The notes under the pieces: model-generated
The model's input: only the letters and a program-made list of their open reading frames with translations
Database searches by the model: none
Told to the model about the DNA's origin: nothing
Translations under genes and position numbers: made by a program
Assembly (NCBI GenBank): GCA_947683425.1
Contig: CANTUQ010000017.1
Location: forward strand, 682,001-746,000
Origin: Excoecaria cochinchinensis
Taxonomy: Eukaryota; Streptophyta; Magnoliopsida; Malpighiales; Euphorbiaceae
Length of the DNA: 64,000 bases
Reading direction: 5' to 3'
Shown: positions 19,034-32,115 of the stretch, in pieces
Position numbering within the stretch: position 1 is the first letter of the stretch
Layout: each line of letters starts with the position of its first letter

Positions 19034-22000
19034 ATGAATAATTTATTTTGTCGATCCACTTCTCTTTCAAGTTCTCTTGCTTCTGGCTCCTCGGAATCGA
19101 ATTTCAAACATCCAACCAATAGTGAAGAAATCACTATTGAGGATTTTCAAAAATCTTTAAATAACTGGGAAATTCGAAAATCAAAAAAGATCAAGTTTAT
19201 GAAACTGGTCTGTTTCAAAATCTTTTCAAAACTGACTATGTCATCAAAACGGAAGAAAGGGATATTCAAATCTCAAAACCATTTGAAACCATCCAACTTC
19301 TTTCTCAAAAAACTTTACAAAAACATCTAGACAGAAAATACGGTTACATACACGTAGGACTTGTCCAGGTGGGAATCAAACCATTAACAAAAGATGGCTT
19401 AAACACTTCAATTCTTTGTGTCTTGAGGATGCCAGACATATAAATTTTCAAGATTCCATGATAGCATCAGTAGAATCGAGTCTTTGTCAAGGCCCGATCT
19501 CTTTTGAATGTTATCCGGATATTTCTTTATCTCTTAGAGATAAAAACATTTTAAAATCCTTGATTTTGCAAATCAAAACCCATAATTACAAAATGCTGGA
19601 AGGTTCAATTCCAGTAGCAATTATGTTTAAAATGCATTACAAGGCAATGGTTTCAGCTTTTACAGCAACAAAAAATGTTGAATCTAAAACAGGTGAAACT
19701 CTCTTTTTACAAACAGATCTGTCCAGATCTAACACAGTCATTCCAAAATCTATCCTCTGGAAAGACATAAGTCTTCCGAAGAATGGATTTTAGAAGGAAT
19801 TTCAAAACCAAGATCTCCTGAACAGGCAAAACCAAACACCCAATTAAGGGAAATTACCCAGTACAATGACGGAAAGGTAAAAATAAGCTTTAACAGGGCT
19901 TCCAGTCATCGGTATTCAGATGCTGGTTCTTCCATGAGTACTCTGGATTTGGGAAATATTTCAAAATTACCCTCTGTAATTCATCTGCCTGATAGGACGG
20001 AGAACTTTCAAAACCCAAGATTTTCTTGTTCAAGCATTCCAAGTGCTTCTTTTCAAAACGTGGATTATTCTTCAAATGTACCTCACCAGGTCTTTACTAG
20101 ACCACAGGTAGGTGATGAAGATCAACATAATTCACCTCCAACTTCACCATCTTTTTCTGCGGTAACTGAAAATGTTATCAATGAACTTAATATTTTAGAA
20201 AAGGAATTTGAAGTTGATAAAAAATTTTTGCATCAGAATTTCTTTTCTTCAAAAAATTCAGAAAAAAGAAATTGGTTCTTCAAAAATTTTCTGGATAAAA
20301 GAAAAGAAGTTCAAAATGAGTTTTATGACTTTGTCATACAAAACAAAGCTCATGTTTTATTTTTTGACTGGTTTGAAATTTATGCATCTCAAAACAAAAT
20401 TTCATATCCTTTCAAAACAAACACCAAATCTGTCAACCCTGTTACTATTAGGAATAAGGTTACAGAATGGGAAATGGTAGATGGAAAGAAAACTCAATCT
20501 GAACATCCACCTTTAAGACAAATCAAAATCGCACATCTAGAAACCACTATAGATGCTGCACCTTACAAAACTCCAAGTGGTGACTCAAACAAGGATATTA
20601 AAAATATTCTTCAACAAAATAATTTTACAAACACTCATCTTAGTACGATTGCTAAACAATTAACTAGGATAGAGGAAAACAAAAAAACAACCACTGTTGT
20701 TTCCCAGGTTGAATCAACAGCTTCAAAACTGAAAAGTCCGGTTTTCAAACCTTTTCAGGTCTCCAAGACAAGCCAAAAACTGTTCAGGGAAGGTAAATCA
20801 GAATTTACTGAAGCTCTAAAAACCCAACTTAGTAGGATAGAGAGTACCTCTACGTCTACACCAGAAGTTGTTAGAGATACCCCTGACCGTAGTAAAGCTG
20901 TTAGTACTTTAGATCAAGTATCTGACTCTGAAAATACGCAGCCAAACCAAAAGGAGGAATTGTTCAAACTCGTTTGGCAAAGAGGTCAACCTTTAACTAT
21001 GACCACGGCCCCAGACTTAGGCATAGAAAATAGACCAAACATTCTGTCTCAATCTAAATTCAATGCTTCTACTGTCTATGAATGGAACATAGATGGTATG
21101 TCCGAGTATAACATCCTTGGTCTTCTACAACAGATGACTATGGCCTCCAATTCTTATAAAACCCAAACAGGTACACCTGATAGAGCAATTGCTGAACTTC
21201 TAGTTGCAGGTTTTTCAGGACAACTAAAAGGATGGTGGGATTATCATCTCACTGCCCAACAGCAGTTAGAAATATTAGGTGCAATCCAGACCTTAGAAGA
21301 TGGAACTCCCATTCTCGATGAGATAGGAAACCCCACACCTGATGCTGTAGCGACCTTAATCCATACGATCAGTCTACACTTCATAGGTGACCCTTCTCAT
21401 CTCAAAGATAAGAACGCAGAACTTCTTTCAAACCTCAGATGTAAAAAGCTTTCTGATTTTCAAATCTACAAAAACACTTTCTTAACTAGGGTTATGCTTA
21501 GGGAAGATTCCAATCAACCATTCTGGAAAGAAAAATTCCTTGCTGGCCTTCCTACCCTTTTAGGAGAAAGAGTCCGAAGTAAAATCAAAGAAGCCTTTGG
21601 GATTAGCCAAATTCCTTATAACCATTTAACTTATGGGGAATTAGTTAGTTTCACACAAAAAGAAGGTTTAAAGATCTGCCAAGACTTAAAACTTCAAAAA
21701 CATCTCAAATGGGAAATGAAGAAAACTAGGCAAGAACTAGGATCGTTCTGTAAACAGTTTGAAGTCTCCACAGAAGGTCAAACAAAAACCTGTGGAGGTT
21801 CCTGTTCCAAATCCTACAAAAAGCCTCACAAACGTTTTTCTTCAAAACCTAACAAACAAGAGTTTTATAAGAGATCCAAACCACAAAAAACTCATAAAAG
21901 AAGATCTTTTAGAAAACCCTTCAAACCAGCTTTCAAACAAGTCACTTGTTTTAAGTGTGGCAAACCTGGTCATACTTCGAAATATTGCAGACTTAACAAA

Positions 22001-24574
22001 AAACTTCATGAATTACAAGTTGAGGAAGAAACAATTCAAAAAATTGAAGCCATCCTCCTTGAAACTTCTGAAAATGAATCTCAAACAGAATCATCAGAAA
22101 CAGAAGATTCTTTTCAAAATGATGAAGTTGCTGCCTTTGATTCCTCTAGTAGTGAGTCGGGTAGTAGTTTCAAATCTTTAAATGTTTTGACAAAAGATCA
22201 AGAATTAATTCTTGATATTATAAAACAAGTGGAAGATTCAAAACTTCAAAAAGAAATTATTGAAAAACTTTTGAAGTCTTTTGAACTAAAAATTCCAAAA
22301 CCTTCCACTTCCAAACTCATTCCAAACAGTACTTATGATCTCACAAAAATCCTAAGTACTAAATCAAAAGAAAAACCTCCTGTAACAATTCAATCACTTC
22401 AAGAAGAAATTAGAATTGTCAAACAAGAGTTAAAAGCTCTTAAAGAAAAACAGGAGAAAGATTCAAACCTTCTTCATGCTCTTTTATCACAAGATTCTAG
22501 CACTGATAATAATGAGAATGAAGAAAAGGAAGAAAACGAAACTGCTAATCTAGACTTAGAAAATGAAATTCAAAGTTTAGAAAATGCTCCAAATGATTTC
22601 TTGTTTATCTTAAGAGAAATTACTACAAGAAAATATTTGGTAAAAGTTTCCATTGTTTTTTCAAATGATTTTAAAATCGATACAGTTGCTCTTTTTGACA
22701 CAGGAGCAGATTTAAACTGTTTAAAAAGCTGTATCGTCCCAAAAAGATTTTTTGAAAAAACCTCTGAAAAACTTGTCGCAGCTAACAACTCCGACATGGG
22801 AATTAAATTTAAAACAGAGGCTTCCATCCAAAATGGTAGCATCTTTATCAAAACTCCATTTGTGTTACTAGAAAATATCAGTCATACTGTCATTCTAGGG
22901 ACTCCATTTATCAATATGATTACTCCCTATTCTGTCACTTATGATGGTATTTCCTTTAAAGCAAATAGAGAAAAAATTGTTTTCCCTTTTGTTGAAAAAC
23001 CCAGAACGAGGAATTTAAATTTTTTAAAGGCTTGTTCTGTTTACAAAAGTGAATTGAATTGCATAATTCAAGGAAAACAAAAACACTTGCATTTTCTCAA
23101 ACAGGATGTTTCCTTTTTCAAAATCCAGAAAGGATTAGAAAACAATTTGGTGAAACAAAGAATTTCTGATTTTCAAAAAACAATTGAAAATGAAATTTGT
23201 TCTGATTTACCAAATGCTTTCTGGAGCAGAAAACAACATATGGTTGATCTACCGTATGAAAATGAGTTTTCAGAAAAACAAATTCCAACAAAAGCTAGGC
23301 CAATTCAAATGAATCATGAACTCGAAGAACATTGCAAAAAAGAGATTCAAGATTTAAAACAGAAAGGTCTAATCACAGAATCCAGATCTCCCTGGAGCTG
23401 TGCAGCTTTTTATGTTAACAAAAACTCTGAAATAGAAAGAGGCACGCCTAGGCTTGTAATCAATTACAAACCATTAAACAAGGCTTTAAAATGGATTCGG
23501 TATCCGATTCCCAACAAAAAAGATCTTTTGCAAAAACTGCATTCTGCATTTGTTTTCTCAAAATTTGATATGAAATCAGGATTTTGGCAAATTCAGATTG
23601 AACCAAAAGATCGTTACAAAACTGCTTTTACTGTTCCGTTTGGACAGTATGAGTGGACGGTTATGCCGTTTGGTTTAAAAAATGCTCCTTCAGAATTTCA
23701 AAGAATTATGAATGAGATTTTTAATCCTTTCTCAAAATTCTGTGTTGTTTATATTGATGATGTTCTTGTTTTTTCAGAATCAATTGAACAGCATTTCAAA
23801 CACCTCAGGACCTTTTTCAATGTAACAAAGAAAAATGGACTTGTTGTTTCAAAAACAAAAATCTCTCTTTTTCAAACAAAAATTCGTTTCTTAGGTCATT
23901 ATATTTCCCAAGGAACAATTACTCCAATTGAGAGATCTTTGGCTTTTGCGGATAAGTTTCCAGACAAAATCTTAGACAAAACCCAGCTTCAAAGATTTTT
24001 GGGAAGTCTAAATTATGTTCTAGATTTTTGTCCCAACATCAACCGATTAGCAAAACCTCTGCATGATAGGTTGAAGAAAACCCCTGTTGCCTGGTCTGAA
24101 GAACATACTAGTATAGTTCAACAAATTAAGAAACAGGTAAAAGAAATTCCATGCCTGCATTTAGCTGACCCATTAGCACCTAAGATTGTTGAGACTGATG
24201 CGTCTGACTTAGGTTATGGAGGCATTTTGAAACAAACAGTGGGCGGGAAAGAATGCATAGTCCAGTTCACTTCTGCACATTGGAATGATTGTCAGAAAAA
24301 TTATTCTACAATTAAAAAAGAAATTCTTTCAATTGTCATGTGCATTTCAAAATTCCAAAGCGATTTACTAAATCAGAAGTTCTTACTTCGGATTGATTGC
24401 AAATCTGCTAAGGACGTTTTACAAAAAGATGTTCAAAACATCGCATCAAAACAGATTTTTGCCCGTTGGCAAGCTATCCTTAGTATTTTTGATTTTGAAA
24501 TTGAATTTATTAAGGGAGATAAAAATTCAATTCCTGATTTTCTGACCAGAGAGTTCCTTCAAAACAGGACTTAA
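19034..24574 (+). pseudogene. Viral ORF1, copy 3 (three single-base deletions near the 5' end)
   Basis: Full-length polyprotein gene with one base missing at about 19174 (CC to C), 19427 (GGG to GG) and 19776 (CCC to CC) relative to copies 1 and 4. All three fall in the movement-protein region. From 19934 the frame is open for 1546 codons to 24574 and includes the coat region, zinc knuckle (21947-21988), protease, RT (YIDD at 23750-23761) and RNase H. The lesions all shorten short homopolymers within 600 bases, so a consensus sequencing error is an alternative to true mutation. Confidence 0.9.
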
Positions 24575-24575
24575 A

Positions 24576-26036
24576 ATGCCCAGAAAATCCAAGGGAAAAG
24601 GGAAAGAGGTCCAGAAAGAGGACCCAAAAGTTTCAAAACCTGTAGCAGCTTCTTCTGCTACAGAAATCAAATCATGGGCAGAAATTGTCGAAGAAGATGA
24701 AGAAGCCCTTGCCAAACAGTCCCTGGTCCAGCAATGGATCGAGACTCTCGACAAACAGCCAGAACTTGGCTCCATCTTTAAAATGATTGCTGAAAAGCAA
24801 GCAGGTAAAAAATCTCAAACCATTTCAAAACAAGAGGAAGGATCTTCATCCTCAAAAACCTCCTCAAAACAAATTTCAAAACCTACACAAGAGTCATCTT
24901 GTAGCAGACAGCTTATCAAACCCTCCGATCTCGGAGTTTCTACTTCAAAATCCTCGCAAGAGGAATTTTCAAAAATTGTTTTGACACAAAACAGTTCTGA
25001 AATTGTTTTATCTCAAACAAAAAACATTTCAAATTATTTTGTCAAAACAGATTTTCAATATATTTGCACCATTGAGGAAGGGTTTTACGCAAATGATCCT
25101 CAAATGGCCATTTCAAAAGTTTTCCCTAAAGGCTGGTTATTTAAACCATGGGATTTAACAAAACCCCAGCCTTACTACAGGGCAATTCTTGAATTAACAG
25201 GTTCTGTGTCCATTGTGGACAACCCAAAAACTGGACCTATTAATTACTCAATGGGAAAAATCCACAGGGTTATCTCTCCTCTTGAATGGGGACAAAACCT
25301 TCATCAACCCAAATCCTTTCCTATTGATTTCAAAACCACTTATAACCACTGCCGGACCTATTCCTACTGGGATTATCAACAGGCCTGGTACAATGCCTTT
25401 CTTTTCCAAAACACAAATTCCACCCATACTTGGTTGTTTTACTTTCAGCCCAAGCATGACACAGCCAGAATCCCTTTTTGGTTTGCACATTGGTGGAAAT
25501 TGTATGGAGCTTCTCCTGAAATCCTAAAACCCCAGGTTCAGGAAAGCTATACCCTTTTCAAAACCTCTTATCAGCCTTCTGACAGAGAAAAAAGGTTTCA
25601 TCCTTTGATGCTTTTTGCAGTCAGGTTTTTCTTACCTTGGGTAACAGCTTGGTATCTGGATTACCACCAGCAAGAGGCACAATTAAGCCTAGTCAGAAGA
25701 TTCAAAACCAGATGGTGGACGAAATTTAACATTCCGGAATCCATCAAAAGACCAACTGTAAGTAGGTACCTTCAAAGCCAAGGATTTCTCAAAATAGAAC
25801 ATTCATCAACACAGTTCTTGGCCCAGAAATCCTTTGCCCAAACCCAACTTGCAGCAGCAAAAACTGAGGAGGAATACTTTCAGATAATGGCCCAACTCCT
25901 ACAAAGTAAGGCCTCTTCTTCGAAAGCCCCTTCAGGTTCTTCAAAATCAGGCTCTTCTTCTTCTGGAACAGAGCCCACCTTCGATCTGGCAGATGAAGAC
26001 TGTGATGTCTTTCCTAATTCTCGCATGGATCCTTAA
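24576..26036 (+). CDS. Viral ORF2, copy 3 (intact)
   Basis: 486 codons, identical in layout to copy 1: basic start, acidic helical segment, Ser/Lys-rich linker, aromatic-rich domain, Ser-rich acidic tail. It begins one base after the ORF1 stop. The promoter of copy 2 lies upstream in the right direction, but ORF1 between them is broken early, so reinitiation or splicing would be needed for expression. Confidence 0.85.
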   Translation: MPRKSKGKGKEVQKEDPKVSKPVAASSATEIKSWAEIVEEDEEALAKQSLVQQWIETLDKQPELGSIFKMIAEKQAGKKSQTISKQEEGSSSSKTSSKQISKPTQESSCSRQLIKPSDLGVSTSKSSQEEFSKIVLTQNSSEIVLSQTKNISNYFVKTDFQYICTIEEGFYANDPQMAISKVFPKGWLFKPWDLTKPQPYYRAILELTGSVSIVDNPKTGPINYSMGKIHRVISPLEWGQNLHQPKSFPIDFKTTYNHCRTYSYWDYQQAWYNAFLFQNTNSTHTWLFYFQPKHDTARIPFWFAHWWKLYGASPEILKPQVQESYTLFKTSYQPSDREKRFHPLMLFAVRFFLPWVTAWYLDYHQQEAQLSLVRRFKTRWWTKFNIPESIKRPTVSRYLQSQGFLKIEHSSTQFLAQKSFAQTQLAAAKTEEEYFQIMAQLLQSKASSSKAPSGSSKSGSSSSGTEPTFDLADEDCDVFPNSRMDP

Positions 26037-26344
26037 ACGAAGGAATTTTGTAAACATGGGCCTAGCCCATCCTATTTTATGTTTTATGTTGTATTTGCAA
26101 ACAGGCTTGAGCCCATACCTTTGTTAAGGCCCAGCCTCAAGAAAAAAAAAAAAAAAAAAAAAAAGTAAAAAGATATTTTATGCTTTCGGTGCTTGGCTTT
26201 TCTTCTTTTTCAAACAGCCATAATGGAACAACAGTAGAAGAGCACGTGAAGATTCCTTTTCCAGCTCATCTTATCACTTCTTGTCTCCACCAGGCAGATT
26301 AATTATTTTTCATAATTTTATACCCTTTGATCCCGCGGCGTCCA
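26037..26344 (+). other. Truncated viral intergenic region, copy 3
   Basis: Keeps the GGGCC motifs and a 23-A tract (26142-26164) but jumps at 26294/26295 from CACCAGGC to GATTAATTATTTTT, the sequence close to the primer site. Promoter and poly(A) signal are therefore absent, and copy 4 has no viral promoter immediately upstream. Confidence 0.85.
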
Positions 26345-26357
26345 TGGTATCAGAGCC
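26345..26357 (+). promoter_or_regulatory. tRNA-Met primer-binding site, copy 4
   Basis: TGGTATCAGAGCC is complementary to the 3' end of plant initiator tRNA-Met, the primer for minus-strand synthesis in caulimovirids. It is the only complete viral site in the array: copy 1 keeps only a part, copy 2 has lost it, and copy 3 lacks one G. Confidence 0.9.
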
Positions 26358-26570
26358 TAGGGGGGTAGTGTTTATATAAGATTGATTATTTATAATTTAG
26401 TAAATTTATTTACTTTTTGAAAAACTAAAATATTATCTGGGTAAGGTTAGAGGTGAGGCAGTAAGTCCCGTTTTAGCCGACGAACAGGCGTTTAGGGCAG
26501 TAAGATTCCAGGACCTAGTCATCCAGGTAAGAAAATAACTTTTTCAAAATTAAATTAAATTTTCAAAATT

Positions 26571-29500
26571 ATGAATAATTTATTTTGTCGATCCACTTCT
26601 CTTTCAAGTTCTCTTGCTTCTGGCTCCTCGGAATCGAATTTCAAACATCCAACCAATAGTGAAGAAATCACTATTGAGGATTTTCAAAAATCTTTAAATA
26701 ACTGGGAAATTCCGAAAATCAAAAAAGATCAAGTTTATGAAACTGGTCTGTTTCAAAATCTTTTCAAAACTGACTATGTCATCAAAACGGAAGAAAGGGA
26801 TATTCAAATCTCAAAACCATTTGAAACCATCCAACTTCTTTCTCAAAAAACTTTACAAAAACATCTAGACAGAAAATACGGTTACATACACGTAGGACTT
26901 GTCCAGGTGGGAATCAAACCATTAACAAAAGATGGCTTAAACACTTCAATTCTTTGTGTCTTGAGGGATGCCAGACATATAAATTTTCAAGATTCCATGA
27001 TAGCATCAGTAGAATCGAGTCTTTGTCAAGGCCCGATCTCTTTTGAATGTTATCCGGATATTTCTTTATCTCTTAGAGATAAAAACATTTTAAAATCCTT
27101 GATTTTGCAAATCAAAACCCATAATTACAAAATGCTGGAAGGTTCAATTCCAGTAGCAATTATGTTTAAAATGCATTACAAGGCAATGGTTTCAGCTTTT
27201 ACAGCAACAAAAAATGTTGAATCTAAAAAAGGTGAAACTCTCTTTTTACAAACAGATCTGTCCAGATCTAACACAGTCATTCCAAAATCTATCCTCTGGA
27301 AAGACATAAGTCTTCCCGAAGAATGGATTTTAGAAGGAATTTCAAAACCAAGATCTCCTGAACAGGCAAAACCAAACACCCAATTAAGGGAAATTACCCA
27401 GTACAATGACGGAAAGGTAAAAATAAGCTTTAACAGGGCTTCCAGTCATCGGTATTCAGATGCTGGTTCTTCCATGAGTACTCTGGATTTGGGAAATATT
27501 TCAAAATTACCCTCTGTAATTCATCTGCCTGATAGGACGGAGAACTTTCAAAACCCAAGATTTTCTTGTTCAACCATTCCAAGTGCTTCTTTTCAAAACG
27601 TGGATTATTCTTCAAATGTACCTCACCAGGTCTTTACTAGACCACAGGTAGGTGATGAAGATCAACATAATTCACCTCCAACTTCACCATCTTTTTCTGC
27701 GGTAACTGAAAATGTTATCAATGAACTTAATATTTTAGAAAAGGAATTTGAAGTTGATAAAAAATTTTTGCATCAGAATTTCTATTCTTCAAAAAATTCA
27801 GAAAAAAGAAATTGGTTCTTCAAAAATTTTCTGGATAAAAGAAAAGAAGTTCAAAATGAGTTTTATGACTTTGTCATACAAAACAAAGCTCATGTTTTAT
27901 TTTTTGACTGGTTTGAAATTTATGCATCTCAAAATAAAATTTCATATCCTTTCAAAACAAACACCAAATCTGTCAACCCTGTTACTATTAGGAATAAGGT
28001 TACAGAATGGGAAATGGTAGATGGAAAGAAAACTCAATCTGAACATCCACCTTTAAGACAAATCAAAATCGCACATCTAGAAACCACTATAGATGCTGCA
28101 CCTTACAAAACTCCAAGTGGTGACTCAAACAAGGATATTAAAAATATTCTTCAACAAAATAATTTTACAAACACTCATCTTAGTACGATTGCTAAACAAT
28201 TAACTAGGATAGAGGAAAACAAAAAAACAACCACTGTTGTTTCCCAGGTTGAATCAACAGCTTCAAAACTGAAAAGTCCGGTTTTCAAACCTTTTCAGGT
28301 CTCCAAGACAAGCCAAAAACTATTCAGGGAAGGTAAATCAGAATTTACTGAAGCTCTAAAAACCCAACTTAGTAGGATAGAGAGTACCTCTACGTCTACA
28401 CCAGAAGTTGTTAGAGATACCCCTGACCGTAGTAAAGCTGTTAGTACTTTAGATCAAGTATCTGACTCTGAAAATACGCAGCCAAACCAAAAGGAGGAAT
28501 TGTTCAAACTCGTTTGGCAAAGAGGTCAACCTTTAACTATGACCACGGCCCCAGACTTAGGCATAGAAAATAGACCAAAGATTCTGTCTCAATCTAAATT
28601 CAATGCTTCTACTGTCTATGAATGGAACATAGATGGTATGTCCGAGTATAACATCCTTGGTCTTCTACAATAGATGACTATGGCCTCCAATGCTTATAAA
28701 ACCCAAACAGGTACACCTGATAGAGCAATTGCTGAACTTCTAGTTGCAGGTTTTTCAGGACAACTAAAAGGATGGTGGGATTATCATCTCACTGCCCAAC
28801 AGCAGTTAGAAATATTAGGTGCAATCCAGACCTTAGAAGATGGAACTCCCATTCTCGATGAGATAGGAAACCCCACACCTGATGCTGTAGCGACCTTAAT
28901 CCATACGATCAGTCTACACTTCATAGGTGACCCTTCTCATCTCAAAGATAAGAACGCAGAACTTCTTTCAAACCTCAGATGTAAAAAGCTTTCTGATTTT
29001 CAAATCTACAAAAACACTTTCTTAATTAGGGTTATGCTTAGGGAAGATTCCAATCAACCATTCTGGAAAGAAAAATTCCTTGCTGGCCTTCCTACCCTTT
29101 TAGGAGAAAGAGTCCGAAGTAAAATCAAAGAAGCCTTTGGGATTAGCCAAATTCCTTATAACCATTTAACTTATGGGGAATTAGTTAGTTTCACACAAAA
29201 AGAAGGTTTAAAGATCTGCCAAGACTTAAAACTTCAAAAACATCTCAAATGGGAAATGAAGAAAACTAGGCAAGAACTAGGATCGTTCTGTAAACAGTTT
29301 GAAGTCTCCACAGAAGGTCAAACAAAAACCTGTGGAGGTTCCTGTTCCAAATCCTACAAAAAGCCTCACAAACGTTTTTCTTCAAAACCTAACAAACAAG
29401 AGTTTTATAAGAGATCCAAACCACAAAAAACTCATAAAAGAAGATCTTTTAGAAAACCCTTCAAACCAGCTTTCAAACAAGTCACTTGTTTTAAGTGTGG

Positions 29501-32114
29501 CAAACCTGGTCATACTTCAAAATATTGCAGACTTAACAAAAAACTTCATGAATTACAAGTTGAGGAAGAAACAATTCAAAAAATTGAAGCCATCCTCCTT
29601 GAAACTTCTGAAAATGAATCTCAAACAGAATCATCAGAAACAGAAGATTCTTTTCAAAATGATGAAGTTGCTGCCTTTGATTCCTCTAGTAGTGAGTCGG
29701 GTAGTAGTTTCAAATCTTTAAATGTTTTGACAAAAGATCAAGAATTAATTCTTGATATTATCAAACAAGTGGAAGATTCAAAACTTCAAAAAGAAATTAT
29801 TGAAAAACTTTTGAAGTCTTTTGAACTAAAAATTCCAAAACCTTCCACTTCCAAACTCATTCCAAACAGTACTTATGATCTCACAAAAATCCTAAGTACT
29901 AAATCAAAAGAAAAACCTCCTGTAACAATTCAATCACTTCAAGAAGAAATTAGAATTGTCAAACAAGAGTTAAAAGCTCTTAAAGAAAAACAGGAGAAAG
30001 ATTCAAACCTTCTTCATGCAATTTTATCACAAGATTCTAGCACTGATAATAATGAGAATGAAGAAAAGGAAGAAAACGAAACTGCTAATCTAGACTTAGA
30101 AAATGAAATTCAAAGTTTAGAAAATGCTCCAAATGATTTCTTGTTTATCTTAAGAGAAATTACTACAAGAAAATATTTGGTAAAAGTTTCCATTGTTTTT
30201 TCAAATGATTTTAAAATCGATACAGTTGCTCTTTTTGACACAGGAGCAGATTTAAACTGTTTAAAAAGCTGTATCGTCCCAAAAAGATTTTTTGAAAAAA
30301 CCTCTGAAAAACTTGTCGCAGCTAACAACTCCGACATGGGAATTAAATTTAAAACAGAGGCTTCCATCCAAAATGGTAGCATCTTTATCAAAACTCCATT
30401 TGTGTTACTAGAAAATATCAGTCATACTGTCATTCTAGGGACTCCATTTATCAATATGATTACTCCCTATTCTGTCACTTATGATGGTATTTCCTTTAAA
30501 GCAAATAGAGAAAAAATTGTTTTTCCTTTTGTTGAAAAACCCAGAACGAGGAATTTAAATTTTTTAAAGGCTTGTTCTGTTTACAAAAGTGAATTGAATT
30601 GCATAATTCAAGGAAAACAAAAACACTTGCATTTTCTCAAACAGGATGTTTCCTTTTTCAAAATCCAGAAAGGATTAGAAAACAATTTGGTGAAACAAAG
30701 AATTTCTGATTTTCAAAAAACAATTGAAAATGAAATTTGTTCTGATTTACCAAATGCTTTTTGGAGCAGAAAACAACATATGGTTGATCTACCGTATGAA
30801 AATGAGTTTTCAGAAAAACAAATTCCAACAAAAGCTAGGCCAATTCAAATGAATCATGAACTCGAAGAACATTGCAAAAAAGAGATTCAAGATTTAAAAC
30901 AGAAAGGTCTAATCACAGAATCCAGATCTCCCTGGAGCTGTGCAGCTTTTTATGTTAACAAAAACTCTGAAATAGAAAGAGGCACGCCTAGGCTTGTAAT
31001 CAATTACAAACCATTAAACAAGGCTTTAAAATGGATTCGGTATCCGATTCCCAACAAAAAAGATCTTTTGCAAAAACTGCATTCTGCATTTGTTTTCTCA
31101 AAATTTGATATGAAATCAGGATTTTGGCAAATTCAGATTGAACCAAAAGATCGTTACAAAACTGCTTTTACTGTTCCGTTTGGACAGTATGAGTGGACGG
31201 TTATGCCGTTTGGTTTAAAAAATGCTCCTTTAGAATTTCAAAGAATTATGAATGAGATTTTTAATCCTTTCTCAAAATTCTGTGTTGTTTATATTGATGA
31301 TGTTCTTGTTTTTTCAGAATCAATTGAACAGCATTTCAAACACCTCAGGACCTTTTTCAATGTAACAAAGAAAAATGGACTTGTTGTTTCAAAAACAAAA
31401 ATCTCTCTTTTTCAAACAAAAATTCGTTTCTTAGGTCATTATATTTCCCAAGGAACAATTACTCCAATTGAGAGATCTTTGGCTTTTGCGGATAAGTTTC
31501 CAGACAAAATCTTAGACAAAACCCAGCTTCAAAGATTTTTGGGAAGTCTAAATTATGTTCTAGATTTTTGTCCCAACATCAACCGATTAGCAAAACCTTT
31601 GCATGATAGGTTGAAGAAAACCCCTGTTGCCTGGTCTGAAGAACATACTAGTATAGTTCAACAAATTAAGAAACAGGTAAAAGAAATTCCATGCCTGCAT
31701 TTAGCTGACCCATTAGCACCTAAGATTGTTGAGACTGATGCGTCTGACTTAGGTTATGGAGGCATTTTGAAACAAACAGTGGGCGGAAAAGAATGCATAG
31801 TCCAGTTCACTTCTGCACATTGGAATGATTGTCAGAAAAATTATTCTACAATTAAAAAAGAAATTCTTTCAATTGTCATGTGCATTTCAAAATTCCAAAG
31901 CGATTTACTAAATCAGAAGTTCTTACTTCTGATTGATTGCAAATCTGCTAAGGACGTTTTACAAAAAGATGTTCAAAACATCGCATCAAAACAGATTTTT
32001 GCCCGTTGGCAAGCTATCCTTAGTATTTTTGATTTTGAAATTGAATTTATTAAGGGAGATAAAAATTCAATTCCTGATTTTCTGACCAGAGAGTTCCTTC
32101 AAAACAGGACTTAA
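26571..32114 (+). pseudogene. Viral ORF1, copy 4 (single in-frame stop)
   Basis: 1847-codon frame with one interruption: codon 701 is TAG (28671-28673) where the other copies have Gln in GLLQQMTM. The stop lies in the coat region before the zinc knuckle, so movement protein and N-terminal coat sequence (700 residues) remain upstream. The rest stays open for 1146 codons (28674-32114) with protease, RT and RNase H. Private substitutions include a Leu in NAPLEFQ of the RT and an Ile in NTFLIRV. Confidence 0.92.
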
Positions 32115-32115
32115 A

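Larger units (their letters stand above)
18811..26344 (+). mobile_element. Endogenous pararetrovirus copy 3 (3' regulatory deletion)
   Basis: Joined to copy 2 at the primer site, which here reads TG-TATCAGAGCC with one G missing. ORF1 is broken by three single-base losses near its start, and ORF2 is intact. About 576 bases are missing at 26294/26295 relative to copy 2, removing TATA box, twin hairpins and poly(A) signal. The copy ends at the intact primer site of copy 4. Confidence 0.92.
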
